A DNA stretch of 64,000 nt from Pseudomonas paraeruginosa PA7 (GTDB lineage: Bacteria > Pseudomonadota > Gammaproteobacteria > Pseudomonadales > Pseudomonadaceae): NCBI RefSeq assembly GCF_000017205.1, contig NC_009656.1, positions 5,634,501-5,698,500 of the forward strand, read 5' to 3'. Shown here in pieces: positions 53,131 to 64,000 of the stretch (positions are counted from its first letter, which is position 1; each line of letters opens with the position of its first letter). The position numbers and the translations under genes are program-made. Below the pieces are notes generated by a model. That model saw only the letters and a program-made list of their open reading frames with translations. It did not search any database and was not told the DNA's origin.

Positions 53131-55056
53131 TCAGGACGTGGACCCACCGAGCAACTGTTCGGCCAGCGCCGAGCCCTCACGTAGGCGGCGGTCATTGCCG
53201 ATGCGGCGGGTCAGGCCGATGCGGTCGAAATGCTCGAGGATCTGGATGCTGCGCTTGCGGCCGATACCCAGGCGGTCGCGGAACTCCGCCGGACGGATCA
53301 GCCCGGACGGGTCGCGCACCTGCAGAGCGATCCCGGCCAACTGGCGCAGGGTGGCCTCCGGGTAAAACAGGTCGCGCACCACCTGCTGCACCTGGCCCAG
53401 GCGCGCCAGCTTGCGCAACAGGTGGCGCATGGCGGCTTCGTCCTGGCCCAGCTCGCGAGCCAGGTCGCGGACCCAGGGCGGGTCGTAGCGGCCGGCTTCG
53501 AGCAATGGCCAGAGGCGCGCGCGCAACTGTTCCTCGCTGTCGCTCAGGCGTACCTCGTGGCCGGGCAGGTGCAGCCAGGGGCCGCTGCTGTGCACGTCGC
53601 CGCCGGCCAGGGCGGCCTCCAGCAGGGCGATGAACACCGGCCGCTCGAGCTGCGGCAGGGCATAGCGGCGCAGGCGGTCGCGGTCTGGGCCGAGTTCGTC
53701 CGGCAATTCCTCATGGAAGCGCCGCAGGCCGGCGAGCAGTCGCTCGACCAGGGCGAACCAGCGCTCGCCGGCGAACAGCCGCGGGCCGAGGCGGGTCTGT
53801 ACCTCGACCATCTCCTCCGGCAGCCGCCAGTGCTCGCGCGGGCGGTTGAACAGTTGCACCAGGCGTTGCGGATCGAGGCCGTTCTCGGCGGCGCCGAGCA
53901 GGGTCGGCAGCGCCTCCTCCAGGCTGTCCTGGCGCAGCGCCTGGAGTTGCGCCAGACGCGCCGGGGTTCGCCGGTTGCGCGCCGGCGCGGCGCTGTCGAG
54001 CACCCGTCCGCCGCCGAGGGTGCGCTGCGCCGACTGGTCGCGCAGCACCAGGCGATCGCCGTGCAGGGCCTGGATCGGCGCGTTCAGCACCAGTTGGGCG
54101 AAGGCGCGATGGCCAGGTTCCAGTTGCTCGCCCTCGAGCAGGGCCAGGCGCCCGGTGACGTCCTGGGTCCCCAGGTGCAGGTGCACCGGGGTCCAGTGGG
54201 TGAAGTCGCGGAGTTCGTCGGGGAGCAGGCGAAAGTCGATGTCGACCCGCGTGGTCGGCGCGTGCAGCGCTGCCTGCAGCAGCCAGTCGCCGCGCTGGAC
54301 CTGCTCCAGCGCGAGGCGCTCGCCGGCGATGTTCAGGGCCACGCGCTGGCCGGCCCAGGCCTGTTGCGCGGGCCGGTTCTGCGCGTGCAGGCCGCGCACC
54401 CGCACCGGCCGCCCGGCGTTGCCGAGGAGCAGTTCATCGCCCACCGCGACCTGTCCGGAGAAGGCCGTGCCGGTGACCACGATGCCGCTGCCGGCGACGC
54501 TGAAGGCCCGGTCCACCGCCAGCCGGAAATACCCTTCGCGGCCGCGCTCGCGGACTTCGCCGGCAAGCCCGCGCAGAGCCTCGCGCAACGCCGCCACGCC
54601 CTCACCGCTGCTGCTGGAGAGCGGAAAGATCGGCGAGCGCGCCAGCGGTCCGGAGGCCAGCAGGTGCTCGACCTGGATCTGCACCTGCTGCACCCGCTGC
54701 GGCTCGACCCGGTCGATCTTGGTCAGCGCCACCAGTGCCCGGCGGATACCGAGCAGCTCGACAATCGACAGATGCTCGCGGGTCTGCGGCATCAGGCCGT
54801 CGTCGGCGGCCACCACCAGCAGCACGCAATCGATGCCGCTGGCGCCGGCCAGCATGTTGTGGACGAAGCGCTCGTGGCCGGGCACGTCGATGAAACCGGT
54901 GGGGCTGCCATCGCCGAGGTCGGCGTACAAATAGCCGAGGTCGATGGTGATGCCGCGCTGGCGCTCGGCCGGACGGCGGTCGCCTTCGATCCCGGTGAGG
55001 GCGCGCAGCAGCGAGGTCTTGCCGTGGTCGATATGCCCGGCGGTGCCGACGATCAC
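53131..55056 (-). CDS. selB: Selenocysteine-specific elongation factor SelB, GTG start
   Basis: SelB delivers Sec-tRNA to UGA codons marked by a SECIS hairpin. The 641-residue protein starts at a GTG (55054-55056): [15 protein letters not shown] with the G1 loop at 4-15. [12 protein letters not shown] and [20 protein letters not shown] (G3) follow, then VALTKIDRV (G4). The C-terminal half holds winged-helix repeats, with the last ([40 protein letters not shown]) contacting SECIS RNA. The GTGA overlap with selA indicates coupling. Confidence 0.97.
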   Translation of the reverse strand: MIVGTAGHIDHGKTSLLRALTGIEGDRRPAERQRGITIDLGYLYADLGDGSPTGFIDVPGHERFVHNMLAGASGIDCVLLVVAADDGLMPQTREHLSIVELLGIRRALVALTKIDRVEPQRVQQVQIQVEHLLASGPLARSPIFPLSSSSGEGVAALREALRGLAGEVRERGREGYFRLAVDRAFSVAGSGIVVTGTAFSGQVAVGDELLLGNAGRPVRVRGLHAQNRPAQQAWAGQRVALNIAGERLALEQVQRGDWLLQAALHAPTTRVDIDFRLLPDELRDFTHWTPVHLHLGTQDVTGRLALLEGEQLEPGHRAFAQLVLNAPIQALHGDRLVLRDQSAQRTLGGGRVLDSAAPARNRRTPARLAQLQALRQDSLEEALPTLLGAAENGLDPQRLVQLFNRPREHWRLPEEMVEVQTRLGPRLFAGERWFALVERLLAGLRRFHEELPDELGPDRDRLRRYALPQLERPVFIALLEAALAGGDVHSSGPWLHLPGHEVRLSDSEEQLRARLWPLLEAGRYDPPWVRDLARELGQDEAAMRHLLRKLARLGQVQQVVRDLFYPEATLRQLAGIALQVRDPSGLIRPAEFRDRLGIGRKRSIQILEHFDRIGLTRRIGNDRRLREGSALAEQLLGGSTS

Positions 55057-56459
55057 GACAGTTCGCCCCGCAGCCGCGGCAACTGGGCGCGGAACGCAGG
55101 CTCGTCGTCGAGCTGGCGCAGGTCGAGCCAGAGGGCGTCGTCGTCGAGCCGGCCGATCACCGGCAGCGGCAGGCCGCGCAGGGCTTCCTCGAGGTTGCGC
55201 AGGGTGCGTCCGCGCAGGCGCCTGGGCTGCCTCGGACGCAGGCACAGCGCGGCGCTGGCCAGCCGCGCCACCGGCTGCGCGCCGCTGCCGATCATGCCCA
55301 GGGCGTCGACCACGGCGACCTCCCAGTCCTCGCCGAGCGCTTCGGCCAGCGCCGGCGCCAGCCGCTCGGCCTGGGCGCGGATCTCGACCGCCGGACGGCT
55401 GAGCAGGCGCAGGGTGGTCAGGCGTTCGGCGAGGCGATCGGGATCGCGGTACAGGCCGAGCACCGCCTCGAGGGCGGCGAGGGTCAGCTTGTCGACGCGC
55501 AGGGCGCGCTTGAGCGGGTTCTTCTTGATCCGTCCGACCAGTTCGCGGTTGCCGAGGATCAGCCCGGCCTGGGGCCCGCCGAGCAATTTGTCGCCGCTGA
55601 AGGTGACGATGTCGGCGCCGTCGGCCAGGGCTTCCTGCACCGTCGGTTCCTTGGGCAGGCCCCAGCGGGTCAGGTCCACCAGGGTGCCGCTGCCGAGATC
55701 TTCCAGCAGCGGCAGGCCGTGGCCATGGGCGATGGCCGCCAGTTGCGCGGTGGGCACGCTGGCGGTGAAGCCCTGGACGCTGTAGTTGCTGGTGTGTACG
55801 CGCATCAGCAGGCCGCTGCGCGGGCCGATGGCGGCTTCGTAGTCCCGGGCGTGGGTGCGGTTGGTGGTGCCCACCTCGTGCAGGCGCACGCCGGCGCGGG
55901 TCATGATGTCGGGAATGCGGAAGGCGCCGCCGATCTCGATCAGCTCGCCGCGCGAGATGATCCCTTCCTTGCGCGCCCCCAGGCTGTTCAGCGCCAGCAG
56001 CACCGCCGCGGCGTTGTTGTTGACCACGGTGACCGCCTCGGCGCCGGTGAGCTCGCGGATCAGTCCGGTGATCAGGTCGTCGCGGTCGCCACGCTTGCCG
56101 CTGGCCAGGTCGAACTCCAGGTTCAGCGGGTAGCGCGCGGCGAGGGTGATCGCCTCGATGGCCTCTTCCGGCAACAGGGCCCGGCCGAGGTTGGTATGCA
56201 ACACCGTGCCGGTCAGGTTGAACACCCGCCGCACGCGGCTGGCATGCTGCGCGGCGAGGCGTTCACCGGCACGGCCGGCGAGCACCGCCTCGCTCAGCTC
56301 GATCGCGGCGAGGGCGCCCTGGCGAGCCGGCTCGCGCAGTTCGTCGAGCAGGTCGCGGAGGGTCGCCAGCAGCGCCTCGCGGCCGTAGCGCTGGTGCAGG
56401 GGAGCGGCCGCCGCGCTACGCAGCAGGCGGTCGACCGAAGGCAAGCGAACGGAACTCAT
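55053..56459 (-). CDS. selA: L-seryl-tRNA(Sec) selenium transferase SelA
   Basis: SelA is a decameric PLP enzyme converting Ser-tRNA(Sec) to Sec-tRNA(Sec) using selenophosphate. The 468-residue product has [46 protein letters not shown] and the PLP lysine in [14 protein letters not shown] (Lys291). It starts at the ATG at 56459 and overlaps selB by 4 nt. selD (selenophosphate synthetase) is not in the window. Confidence 0.97.
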   Translation of the reverse strand: MSSVRLPSVDRLLRSAAAAPLHQRYGREALLATLRDLLDELREPARQGALAAIELSEAVLAGRAGERLAAQHASRVRRVFNLTGTVLHTNLGRALLPEEAIEAITLAARYPLNLEFDLASGKRGDRDDLITGLIRELTGAEAVTVVNNNAAAVLLALNSLGARKEGIISRGELIEIGGAFRIPDIMTRAGVRLHEVGTTNRTHARDYEAAIGPRSGLLMRVHTSNYSVQGFTASVPTAQLAAIAHGHGLPLLEDLGSGTLVDLTRWGLPKEPTVQEALADGADIVTFSGDKLLGGPQAGLILGNRELVGRIKKNPLKRALRVDKLTLAALEAVLGLYRDPDRLAERLTTLRLLSRPAVEIRAQAERLAPALAEALGEDWEVAVVDALGMIGSGAQPVARLASAALCLRPRQPRRLRGRTLRNLEEALRGLPLPVIGRLDDDALWLDLRQLDDEPAFRAQLPRLRGELS

Positions 56460-56538
56460 GGAGAAACCTTATCCACAGGGAAGGGGCCACCGACACGCCC
56501 ATCATAGACGCGTCGGCGCGGGCCCGCAGCGCCTTCGG

Positions 56539-57468
56539 CTATTCGCCGCCGGGGGCCAGCAGAAGGTTGGGCGAACGCCGCAGGTAGCCATCCTCGGCCA
56601 GGCGCATGTCCAGCGCCAGGCTGGCCAGGTCGTCGGCGAGAGCATCGGCGTGACGGTCGAATTCCAGGTAGAACTGCTTCAGGTAGCCCTGGCAACCGGG
56701 GCAGGTCTCGGCGCGCAGCACGGCCTTTTCCGCCGGCTGCCCGTCATGCTCCAGGGACAGGTAGGCCAGGTGCTTGCTTTCCTCGCAGTGGCTGCACTTG
56801 ATCCGCACGTAGTGCCATTCGCAGGCGCACAGCGAGCAGCTCAGGTAGCGCAGGCCGGTTTCCTTGCCGCCCTGGCGGATCATCCCGGCCATCGGTGGCG
56901 AGCCGCAGGCGGGGCACAGGGTCCGGCTCTCGGTCTCGACCACCGCGCCCTCCTCCAGCCCCAGCAGCCAGTGGCTCCAGGCTACCTGCAGGGCGGCGCC
57001 GAGGAACGGCACCAGGGCCGCCGGCAGGAGGTCGAACTGACCGCTGAGCAGGGCGATGGCCCAGGCCTTGCGCTGGCCTTCGTCGGCTTCGCGCAATTGT
57101 TCGAGTGCCGCGCCGACGGCGGCGTTGGCCGGCGCCGGGTAGCCCGCGAGCAGGGCATCCAGCCAGGGCAGCCAGGCGCCTTCGCGCACCAGCAGGTCAT
57201 AGGCCAGCGGCGGCATGCCGTGCTCGCGACTCTTGCGCAGGCGCTCGGGATCGAGCGGGGCCAGCGCCGGCGGGTTGTCCAGCAGCGCCTGCTGGAGCTG
57301 GCAGAGACCGGCGACCAGGCGCAGGTAGTCGCCCATCGGGTGCCCATCGGCCAGTTGCAGCAGGCGCTCGCCACGGCGGGCGAACAGGTCGCGCGACGGC
57401 TGGTGCAGGTGCGGGGGAATGTTGGCGGCGGCTTCGATCTGCCCCGGTTGAAGAATGGTGCGTGACAC
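56539..57468 (-). CDS. fdhE: Formate dehydrogenase accessory protein FdhE, GTG start
   Basis: FdhE is a cytoplasmic factor needed for assembly/activation of respiratory formate dehydrogenases. The 309-residue protein begins at a GTG behind CGAGGAG: V/M-SRTILQPGQIEAAANIPPHLH. The C-terminal half carries zinc-ribbon type CxxC pairs (CPACGSPPMAG, CSLCACEWHYVRIKCSHCEES, CPGCQGYLKQFYLE). It sits between selA and fdnI, separated from fdnI by a hairpin. Confidence 0.95.
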   Translation of the reverse strand: MSRTILQPGQIEAAANIPPHLHQPSRDLFARRGERLLQLADGHPMGDYLRLVAGLCQLQQALLDNPPALAPLDPERLRKSREHGMPPLAYDLLVREGAWLPWLDALLAGYPAPANAAVGAALEQLREADEGQRKAWAIALLSGQFDLLPAALVPFLGAALQVAWSHWLLGLEEGAVVETESRTLCPACGSPPMAGMIRQGGKETGLRYLSCSLCACEWHYVRIKCSHCEESKHLAYLSLEHDGQPAEKAVLRAETCPGCQGYLKQFYLEFDRHADALADDLASLALDMRLAEDGYLRRSPNLLLAPGGE

Positions 57469-57551
57469 GGGAACTCCTCGGGTCTGCGCCGGCGGGCCGA
57501 TGGGCCACGCCGCAACGATCGGGCGCCCGGAGGGGCGCGGAATGAATGCAA

Positions 57552-57571
57552 AGGCCCCATCGCTGGGGCCT
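57552..57571 (-). terminator. Hairpin between fdnI and fdhE
   Basis: AGGCCCCA-TCGC-TGGGGCCT forms an 8-bp GC stem. On the minus strand it is followed by TTTGCATTCATT, a weak T tract. It could partly terminate the fdnGHI transcript before fdhE. Confidence 0.55.
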
Positions 57572-57600
57572 CCGGTCGGGCGATGGCGACACTATACGCG

Positions 57601-58227
57601 TCAGTGCTCCTCGCCCTTGCCGACTTCCTTCAGCCAGCCGTTGTGGTGCTTGCGCGCCCAGGCGCGGCTGACCTTGCCGTAGAGCATCGCGCCCATCGAG
57701 CCCTTGACCCAGATGCCGGCATAGATGTGCACGATGATGCTGGCGATCAGGACGAAGGCGGCGAAGGCGTGCAGCAGCGCCGACAGGCGGATCGCCTCGA
57801 TGCCGAACCAGGCGCTGAAGTACTGGCGCCAGATCACGATGCCGGTGACCAGCAGGGTCAGCATGCTCAGCAGCAGCACCCAGAACAGCAGTTTCTGCCC
57901 GGCGTTGTAGCGGCCGACTTCCGGGAGGTTCTCCTCGCGGTTGCTGACCACGTCGCGCCACTGCCTGAGCCACTGGATATCGCTCTTCTGCACCCGGTTG
58001 TGATGGGCGAAGCGCACCACCAGGCCGAGAAAGAAGACGAACATCGCCAGCCCCAGGAAGGGGTGCAGGATACGCGTCCAGGGCCCGCCGCCGAACAGGT
58101 TGGTCAGCCAGAACAGCGCCGGGTGGAACAACGCCAGACCGGACAGCCCGGCCATGAAGAACAGGATCGCCACGGCCCAGTGGTTGCTGCGCTCGTTGGC
58201 GTTGTAGCGCTGGATTTCATTTTTCAT
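57601..58227 (-). CDS. fdnI: Formate dehydrogenase cytochrome b556 (gamma) subunit
   Basis: This 208-residue inner-membrane di-haem cytochrome b passes electrons from FdnH to quinone. It has four helices: about 17-35 (NERSNHWAVAILFFMAGLSGL), 52-72 (LHPFLGLAMFVFFLGLVVRFAHH), 112-132 and 150-172 (LHAFAAFVLIASIIVHIYAGIW). The His residues in these helices are haem ligands. MKNEIQRYNANER at 58227 follows GAGGAG. Confidence 0.95.
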   Translation of the reverse strand: MKNEIQRYNANERSNHWAVAILFFMAGLSGLALFHPALFWLTNLFGGGPWTRILHPFLGLAMFVFFLGLVVRFAHHNRVQKSDIQWLRQWRDVVSNREENLPEVGRYNAGQKLLFWVLLLSMLTLLVTGIVIWRQYFSAWFGIEAIRLSALLHAFAAFVLIASIIVHIYAGIWVKGSMGAMLYGKVSRAWARKHHNGWLKEVGKGEEH

Positions 58228-58298
58228 TTCCGACTCCTCGAGAGCGCCGCCGCTGCCGCCGGGTCGCGGAGGACCGGCGGCAGCGCCCGCGCGCAGGC

Positions 58299-59228
58299 TC
58301 AACGACGCTCGTGCGGGTCAAAGGTGTGTACCGACGGATCGACCTGGTGCACCGGTGCCTCGGCTTGCCCGTGGTCTTCCTCGTCGTCCGCGCGGTTGGG
58401 GCCGACGCGCACGTAGTGGAAGAACCCGGCGAGCACCGTGGCACCCATGGCCAGCAGCGCCAGCGGCTTGGTCACGCCCTTCCACAGGCTGACCATCGGA
58501 CTGACGCTCGGCTGCTCGGCGAGGCCGGCGTAGAGCGACGGCTTGTCGGCATGGTGCAGCACGTACATCACGTGGGTGCCGCCCACCCCTTCCGGGTCGT
58601 ACAGGCCGGCGTTCTCGTAGCCGCGACTCTTCAGGTCGACGATGCGCTCGGCGGCGTGCTCCTTCATGTCCTCCTTGCTGCCGAAGACGATGGCGCCGGT
58701 CGGGCAGGTCTTCACGCAGGCCGGCTCCATGCCCACCGAGACGCGGTCGGAACACAGGCTGCACTTGTAGGCCTTGTGGTCCTTCTGCGAGATCCGTGGG
58801 ATGTCGAACGGGCAACCGGTGATGCAGTAGCCGCAGCCGATGCACTTGTCCTGGTTGAAGTCGACGATGCCGTTGGCGTACTTCACGATCGCCCCCGGGC
58901 TCGGGCAGGCCTTCAGGCAGCCCGGCTCGGCGCAGTGCATGCAGCCGTCCTTGCGGATCAGCCACTCGAGGTTGCCGGCCTCGTTCTCGTGCTCGGTGAA
59001 GCGCATCACCGTCCACGAGTCGGCCGTCAGGTCCTGCGGGTTGTCGTAGGTGCCGTGGTTGTGGCCGACCTCGTCGCGCAGCTCGTTCCATTCCGAGCAG
59101 GCGACCTGGCAGGCCTTGCAGCCGATGCACTTGGACACGTCGATCAGTTTCGCCACTTCCTGCTGGTTCCGCACCGAGGGCATCGGCGTGGTGGTTGCGG
59201 AGCGGGCGTGGATGTCCTGACTACTCAT
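58299..59228 (-). CDS. fdnH: Formate dehydrogenase iron-sulfur (beta) subunit
   Basis: This 309-residue subunit has four 4Fe-4S clusters wiring FdnG to FdnI. Ferredoxin-type motifs are [50 protein letters not shown] and [26 protein letters not shown] single C-terminal membrane helix (about 250-270, [19 protein letters not shown]) anchors it. It starts 8 nt after the fdnG stop. Confidence 0.96.
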   Translation of the reverse strand: MSSQDIHARSATTTPMPSVRNQQEVAKLIDVSKCIGCKACQVACSEWNELRDEVGHNHGTYDNPQDLTADSWTVMRFTEHENEAGNLEWLIRKDGCMHCAEPGCLKACPSPGAIVKYANGIVDFNQDKCIGCGYCITGCPFDIPRISQKDHKAYKCSLCSDRVSVGMEPACVKTCPTGAIVFGSKEDMKEHAAERIVDLKSRGYENAGLYDPEGVGGTHVMYVLHHADKPSLYAGLAEQPSVSPMVSLWKGVTKPLALLAMGATVLAGFFHYVRVGPNRADDEEDHGQAEAPVHQVDPSVHTFDPHERR

Positions 59229-59236
59229 GTTTCACC

Positions 59237-62200
59237 TCACGCCTTTTCCACGTTGACCAGGAACGACTTGAACTCCGGCGTCTGGGTGTTCCCGTCGCCC
59301 ACGAAGGGGGTCAGGGTGTTGGCCAGGAAGCCGTTGCGCGCCATGCCGGCGAAGCCCCAGTGGATCGGGATGCCGACGTGGTGCACGGTCTTGCCGTCCA
59401 CCTGCAGCGGGCGGATGCGCTTGGTCACCACCGCCACCGCCTTGATGTAGCCGCGGTTGGAGGAGACCTTGACCTTGTCGCCGGCATTGATGCCCAGCTC
59501 CTTGGCCAGCGCCTCGCCGATCTCGACGAACTGCTCGGGCTGGGTGATCGCGTTCAGCCGGCAGTGCTTGGTCCAGTAGTGGAAGTGCTCGGTGAGCCGG
59601 TAGGTGGTCGCCGCGTAGGGGAACTCGTCGGCCGTGCCGAACAGCTCCATGTCGTTCTTGAACACCCGCGCCGCCGGGTTGCTGATCGCCTTGCGGTTGT
59701 CGCGGTGCAGGGGGTTCACCCCGATCGGCGTCTCGAACGGCTCGTAGTGCTCGGGGAACGGGCCTTCGGCCATCTTGTCGACGGCGAACAGGCGGGCCAC
59801 CCCTTCGGGGTTCATGATGAACGGGTTCATCCCGGCTTCCGGCGGTACGTCGGCCTTGTAGTCGGGCACGTCGGTGCCGCCCCAGGACTTGCCGTTCCAC
59901 CACACCAGGCGCTTCTTCTCCGGGTCCCACGGCTTGCCGCTGAGGTCGGCCGAGGCGCGGTTGTAGAGGATCCGCCGGTTCGCCGGCCAGGCCCAGGCCC
60001 AGCCGAGGGTCTGGCCCATGCCGTAGGGGTCGCTGTTGTCGCGGCGCCCCATCTGGTTGCCCTGCTGGGTCCAGGAGCCGGCGAAGATCCAGCAGCCGCT
60101 CGCCGTGCTGCCGTCGTCGCGCAGCAGGGCGAAGCCCGGCAACTGCTCGCCGGCCTTGGCCAGGATCATGCCGTTGGCCGGGTCGACCAGGTCGCTCAGG
60201 GCCTTGCCGTTGAATTCCCGGGCCAGTTCGTCCGGGCCCGGCTCGTCGGGCTTGAGGTAGGACCAGTCGAGGCCGAGGATCGGGTCGGGGAAGGCCCCGC
60301 CGTCCTTGCGGTACATCTCGCGCAGGCGGTGGAACAGCCCGGCCATGATGGCGATGTCCGGCCGCGCCTGGCCCGGCGGCTCGGCACCCTTCCAGTGCCA
60401 CTGCAACCAGCGACCGCTGTTGACGATCGAGCCATCCTCCTCGGCGAAGCAGGAGGTGGGCAGGCGGAACACGGTGGTCTTGATGCTGGCGGTGTCGACG
60501 TCGTTGTACTCGCCGACGTTGCGCCAGAACTCCGAGGTCTCGGTCACCAGCGGGTCCATCACCACCATCCACTTCAGGCGCGCCAGCGCGGCGCCGACCT
60601 TGGCCTTGTTGGGGAACGAGGCGATGGGGTTGAAACCCTGACAGAAGTAACCGTTGACCTTGCCCTGGTACATCATGTCGAAGTAGCGCAGCACGTCGTA
60701 GCCGGCGCCCGGCATGTCGAGCTTGGGCAGCCAGTCGTAGCACCAGTTGTTTTCCCTGGTCGCCGACTTGCCGAACCAGGCCTTCATCAGGCTGACGTGG
60801 AACTTGCCGTAGTTCTGCCAGTAGGACAGCTGTCCCGGGCGCAGCGGCTTGGCCGTGCGCTTGGCGATGTAGGCGTCGTAGTCCTGCTCGGCGTCCATCG
60901 CCAGGGTCAGGTAGCCCGGCAGCGAGTTGGACAGCAGGCCGAGGTCAGTCAGGCCCTGGATGTTGGAGTGGCCGCGCAGGGCGTTCATGCCGCCGCCGGG
61001 CATGCCGATGTTGCCCAGCAGCAACTGGACCATCGCGCCGGTGCGGATCATCTGCGCGCCCACCGAGTGCTGGGTCCAGCCCAGGGCGTACATGATGGTC
61101 ATGACCTTGCCCGGCTTGGAGGTCTCGGCGATTTCCGCCCAGACCTTGAGCATCATGTCCTTCGGCGTACCGCAGATGTTGCTCACCACGTCCGGGGTGT
61201 AGCGGCTGTAGTGCTGCTTGAGCAGGTTGAACACGCAGCGCGGGTGGGTCAGGGTCGGGTCGACCTTGGCATAGCCGTCCTCACCGATCTCGTAGCCCCA
61301 GGAGGACTTGTCCGGATAGGTCCGCTTCTCGGCGTCGTAGCCGTTGAACAGGCCGTCCTCGAAGCTGAAGCCTTCCTTCACGATGAACGAGACGTCGGTG
61401 TAGTTGCGCACGTATTCATGCTGGATCTTGTCGTTTTCCAGCAGGTAGTTGATCAGGCCGCCGAGGAAGGCGATGTCGGTGCCGGTCCGGATCGGCGCGT
61501 AGTAGTCGGCGACCGAGGCGGAACGGGTGAAACGCGGATCGACCACCAGCAGCCGCGCCTTGTTGTGCGCCTTGGCTTCGGTGACCCATTTGAATCCGCA
61601 CGGGTGGGCTTCGGCGGCGTTGCCGCCCATGATCAGCACCAGATCGGCATTCTTGATGTCGGTCCAGTGGTTGGTCATGGCTCCACGGCCAAACGTCGGG
61701 GCAAGACTTGCCACCGTCGGGCCGTGTCAGACACGCGCCTGGTTGTCGAATCCCAGGATGCCGAGGGAACGCATCACCTTGTGGGTGATGTAGCCGGCCT
61801 CGTTGGACGAGGCGGACGCGGCGAGGAAGCCGGTGGTCAACCAGCGGTTGACGGTCTGGCCCTGCTCGTTCTTCTCGACGAAGTTGGCGTCGCGGTCTTC
61901 CTTCATCAGCTTGGCGATGCGCTCGAGGGCTTCGTCCCACTCGATGCGCTTCCACTCGCTGGAGCCGGCCTCGCGGACTTCCGGATATTTCAGGCGGTTC
62001 GGGCTGTGGATGTAGTCCAGCAGGCCGGCGCCTTTCGGGCAGAGAGTGCCGCGATTGACCGGATGGTCGGCGTCGCCCTCGATATGGATGATGTTCTGCG
62101 CGACGTTCTTGGCGCCGTCGCCCTGGCTGTACATGATCAGGCCGCAGCCGACCGAACAGTAGGTACAGGTGTTGCGGGTCTCGACCGTGTGCGCCAGCTT

Positions 62201-62317
62201 GAAGTGGCGGACCTGGTCGGCGAAGGCCTCGGTGGGGGCCATTCCGAGCGCCGCAAGGCTCGATCCTCCAAGGCCTATACCGCAGACCTTGAAGAATTGC
62301 CGACGGTTCATATCCAT
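59237..62317 (-). CDS. fdnG: Selenocysteine-containing formate dehydrogenase catalytic (alpha) subunit
   Basis: This periplasmic molybdopterin enzyme oxidises formate. Read through an in-frame TGA (61727-61729) as selenocysteine it is 1026 residues. The Tat signal is MDMNRRQFFKVCGIG. The 4Fe-4S motif Cys51-x2-Cys54-x3-Cys58...Cys93 follows (CTYCSVGC, TLCPKGAGLLDY). Selenocysteine is at residue 197, in the context NQARV-U-HGPTVASL with the conserved His next to it. MGD-binding segments continue to the C-terminal VGIPIHWGF. Without readthrough only a 196-residue stub would be made. First gene of fdnGHI. Confidence 0.96.
61684..61726 (-). promoter_or_regulatory. SECIS element directing selenocysteine insertion in fdnG
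   Basis: Directly after the TGA, CACGGCC pairs perfectly with GGCCGTG. Inside it GGCAAG and CTTGCC form the upper stem with an apical AAGUCUU-type loop containing the G-U that SelB recognises. The position, right behind the UGA, matches bacterial SECIS hairpins. Confidence 0.85.
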
Positions 62318-62565
62318 CGTGCATCTCCTGCATCAGGCAAAGGACACCCGGGACATGGCCGGATGTCTCTGGTTGAAAGATAGCCAGCCTGGCGGCGTAT
62401 GCCAGCCGGGCACGACTATGGGGCAGCGAACCCTACACGAACGCTGGGTTTTTCTGCCTTGACCAGAGTCATTACACGGCGGGGCAAACCTTGTCCAGCA
62501 AGGAATCCCGAATTGGGACGGGTCCGAAGGACGCGACGCGCGGGAGACGCAAGCGATATCACTGC

Positions 62566-62582
62566 GCCATTATACTAATGGC
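62566..62582. promoter_or_regulatory. Perfect 7-3-7 palindrome upstream of fdnG
   Basis: GCCATTA-TAC-TAATGGC, 249 nt upstream of the fdnG start. TATACT within it could be a -10. No known regulator site was recognised. Confidence 0.5.
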
Positions 62583-62623
62583 TAGTGCCGGGCTGCCGTC
62601 GCAGGGGCGGCCCGAGCATGGGG

Positions 62624-62710
62624 TCAGAGCCCGATATTCCTAAGACGATTCGCGTGCTGCCGGTAGACCTGGGTCGGGTTGCTCTCGAACAGGCTGACCC
62701 TCTTGTTCAT
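62624..62710 (-). pseudogene. C-terminal remnant of a class I lipase (LipC-like)
   Basis: A 28-codon tail reads VSLFESNPTQVYRQHANRL then RNIGL-stop. It closely resembles the end of Pseudomonas lipases (SLFETSPVSVYRQHANRLK, from memory of LipA). Nothing upstream in the same frame continues the lipase: there is an in-frame stop about 50 nt upstream. I recall lipC lying between fdnG and the dienoyl reductase gene in PAO1, so this looks like a deletion scar. Confidence 0.72.
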
Positions 62711-62973
62711 TCTCGACACTCCACTGGCATTGCACGGTCAGCTTGGCAAGAGCGCCACAGCGACGCCGAACGGCAGGTTGCCAGCACGTACCGAGGCGTC
62801 GAGCCGATCTTGAGTCGAGGGGCGTGCGTCCCCCATTACGCGGCGTAACAGCGGCCGCCGGGCGACGGCTCGGCATATCGCCCGCAAGCCTTCCGATATC
62901 TGCCTTGACCGAATTGCCCGTGGGTCGTGGCAACCCGGCCGCATCCGCGTCGGCCGCATCTTTTTTATGGTGA

Positions 62974-64000
<1,027 letters not shown>

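Noticed and set aside
61727-61729. In-frame TGA in fdnG as a nonsense mutation or frameshift
   Set aside because: It sits at the known selenocysteine position, is followed by a SECIS hairpin, and selA, selB and selC are adjacent.
59195-62383. 1062-codon open frame antisense to fdnG
   Set aside because: Shadow of a strongly supported gene. The match of fdnG motifs on the other strand is decisive.
62585-62848. 87-codon plus-strand frame upstream of the dienoyl reductase
   Set aside because: Weak codon bias, no ribosome site, and it is antisense to the lipase remnant.

Overview
The window is a stretch of Pseudomonas aeruginosa (or near-identical) chromosome. The base composition is very GC-rich, third positions are almost always G or C, and gene content and order (secG-tpiA-glmM-folP-ftsH-rlmE, carA-exporter-carB-greA, dapB-dnaJ-dnaK-grpE, recN, fur-omlA, smpB, lldRPDE, speD2-speE2-pmrAB, cueR, selC-selB-selA-fdhE-fdnIHG) match what I know of P. 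aeruginosa PAO1 around PA4747-PA4814. That match is from memory. It does not look identical to PAO1: a lipase gene I would expect upstream of fdnG is reduced to a 28-codon tail, and a ParD/ParE toxin-antitoxin pair sits beside selC.

Region by region. 1-12.6 kb is housekeeping: secretion, glycolysis, cell-wall sugar and folate synthesis, membrane proteolysis, rRNA methylation, then the carbamoyl-phosphate synthetase operon with its leader and a LysE-type exporter inserted between carA and carB. 12.6-21.8 kb is stress and quality control: grpE-dnaK-dnaJ behind a textbook sigma-32 promoter, back to back with recN behind a LexA box, then divergent fur/bamE, ratA-rnfH and smpB. 21.8-28.8 kb is lactate utilisation: a FadR-type repressor, permease, L-lactate dehydrogenase and a fused FAD/Fe-S D-lactate dehydrogenase, with one obvious operator and a second copy of the operator core inside lldP. 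28.8-33.5 kb is the polyamine/PmrAB operon behind a PmrA box. 33.6-39.7 kb holds cueR, two EamA exporters, a RIO-type kinase, a REC-HD-GYP protein and an Lrp regulator. 40-45 kb is a thiolase / high-molecular-weight FabG / MaoC dehydratase set with an AraC regulator. 45-50 kb holds MazG-like and CmoM enzymes, two DUF4136 lipoproteins around a GDPD-like lipoprotein lacking catalytic acids, and a three-gene GNAT-DsrE-GcvH-like operon. 50-52.8 kb is accessory: unknown proteins, a decayed carbon-nitrogen hydrolase and the toxin-antitoxin pair. 52.8-62.3 kb is a complete selenocysteine module (tRNA-Sec, SelB, SelA) next to its likely client, the selenocysteine-containing formate dehydrogenase FdnGHI and its chaperone FdhE. 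The window ends inside a 2,4-dienoyl-CoA reductase-like gene.

The most interesting leads are the GNAT-DsrE-GcvH-like operon (a possible carrier/sulfur-transfer system), the apparent pseudo-phosphodiesterase flanked by DUF4136 twins, the operator-like site inside lldP that forces rare codons, the lipase remnant upstream of fdnG, and the ParDE insertion by selC. No CRISPR array, insertion sequence, prophage or rRNA operon was seen.
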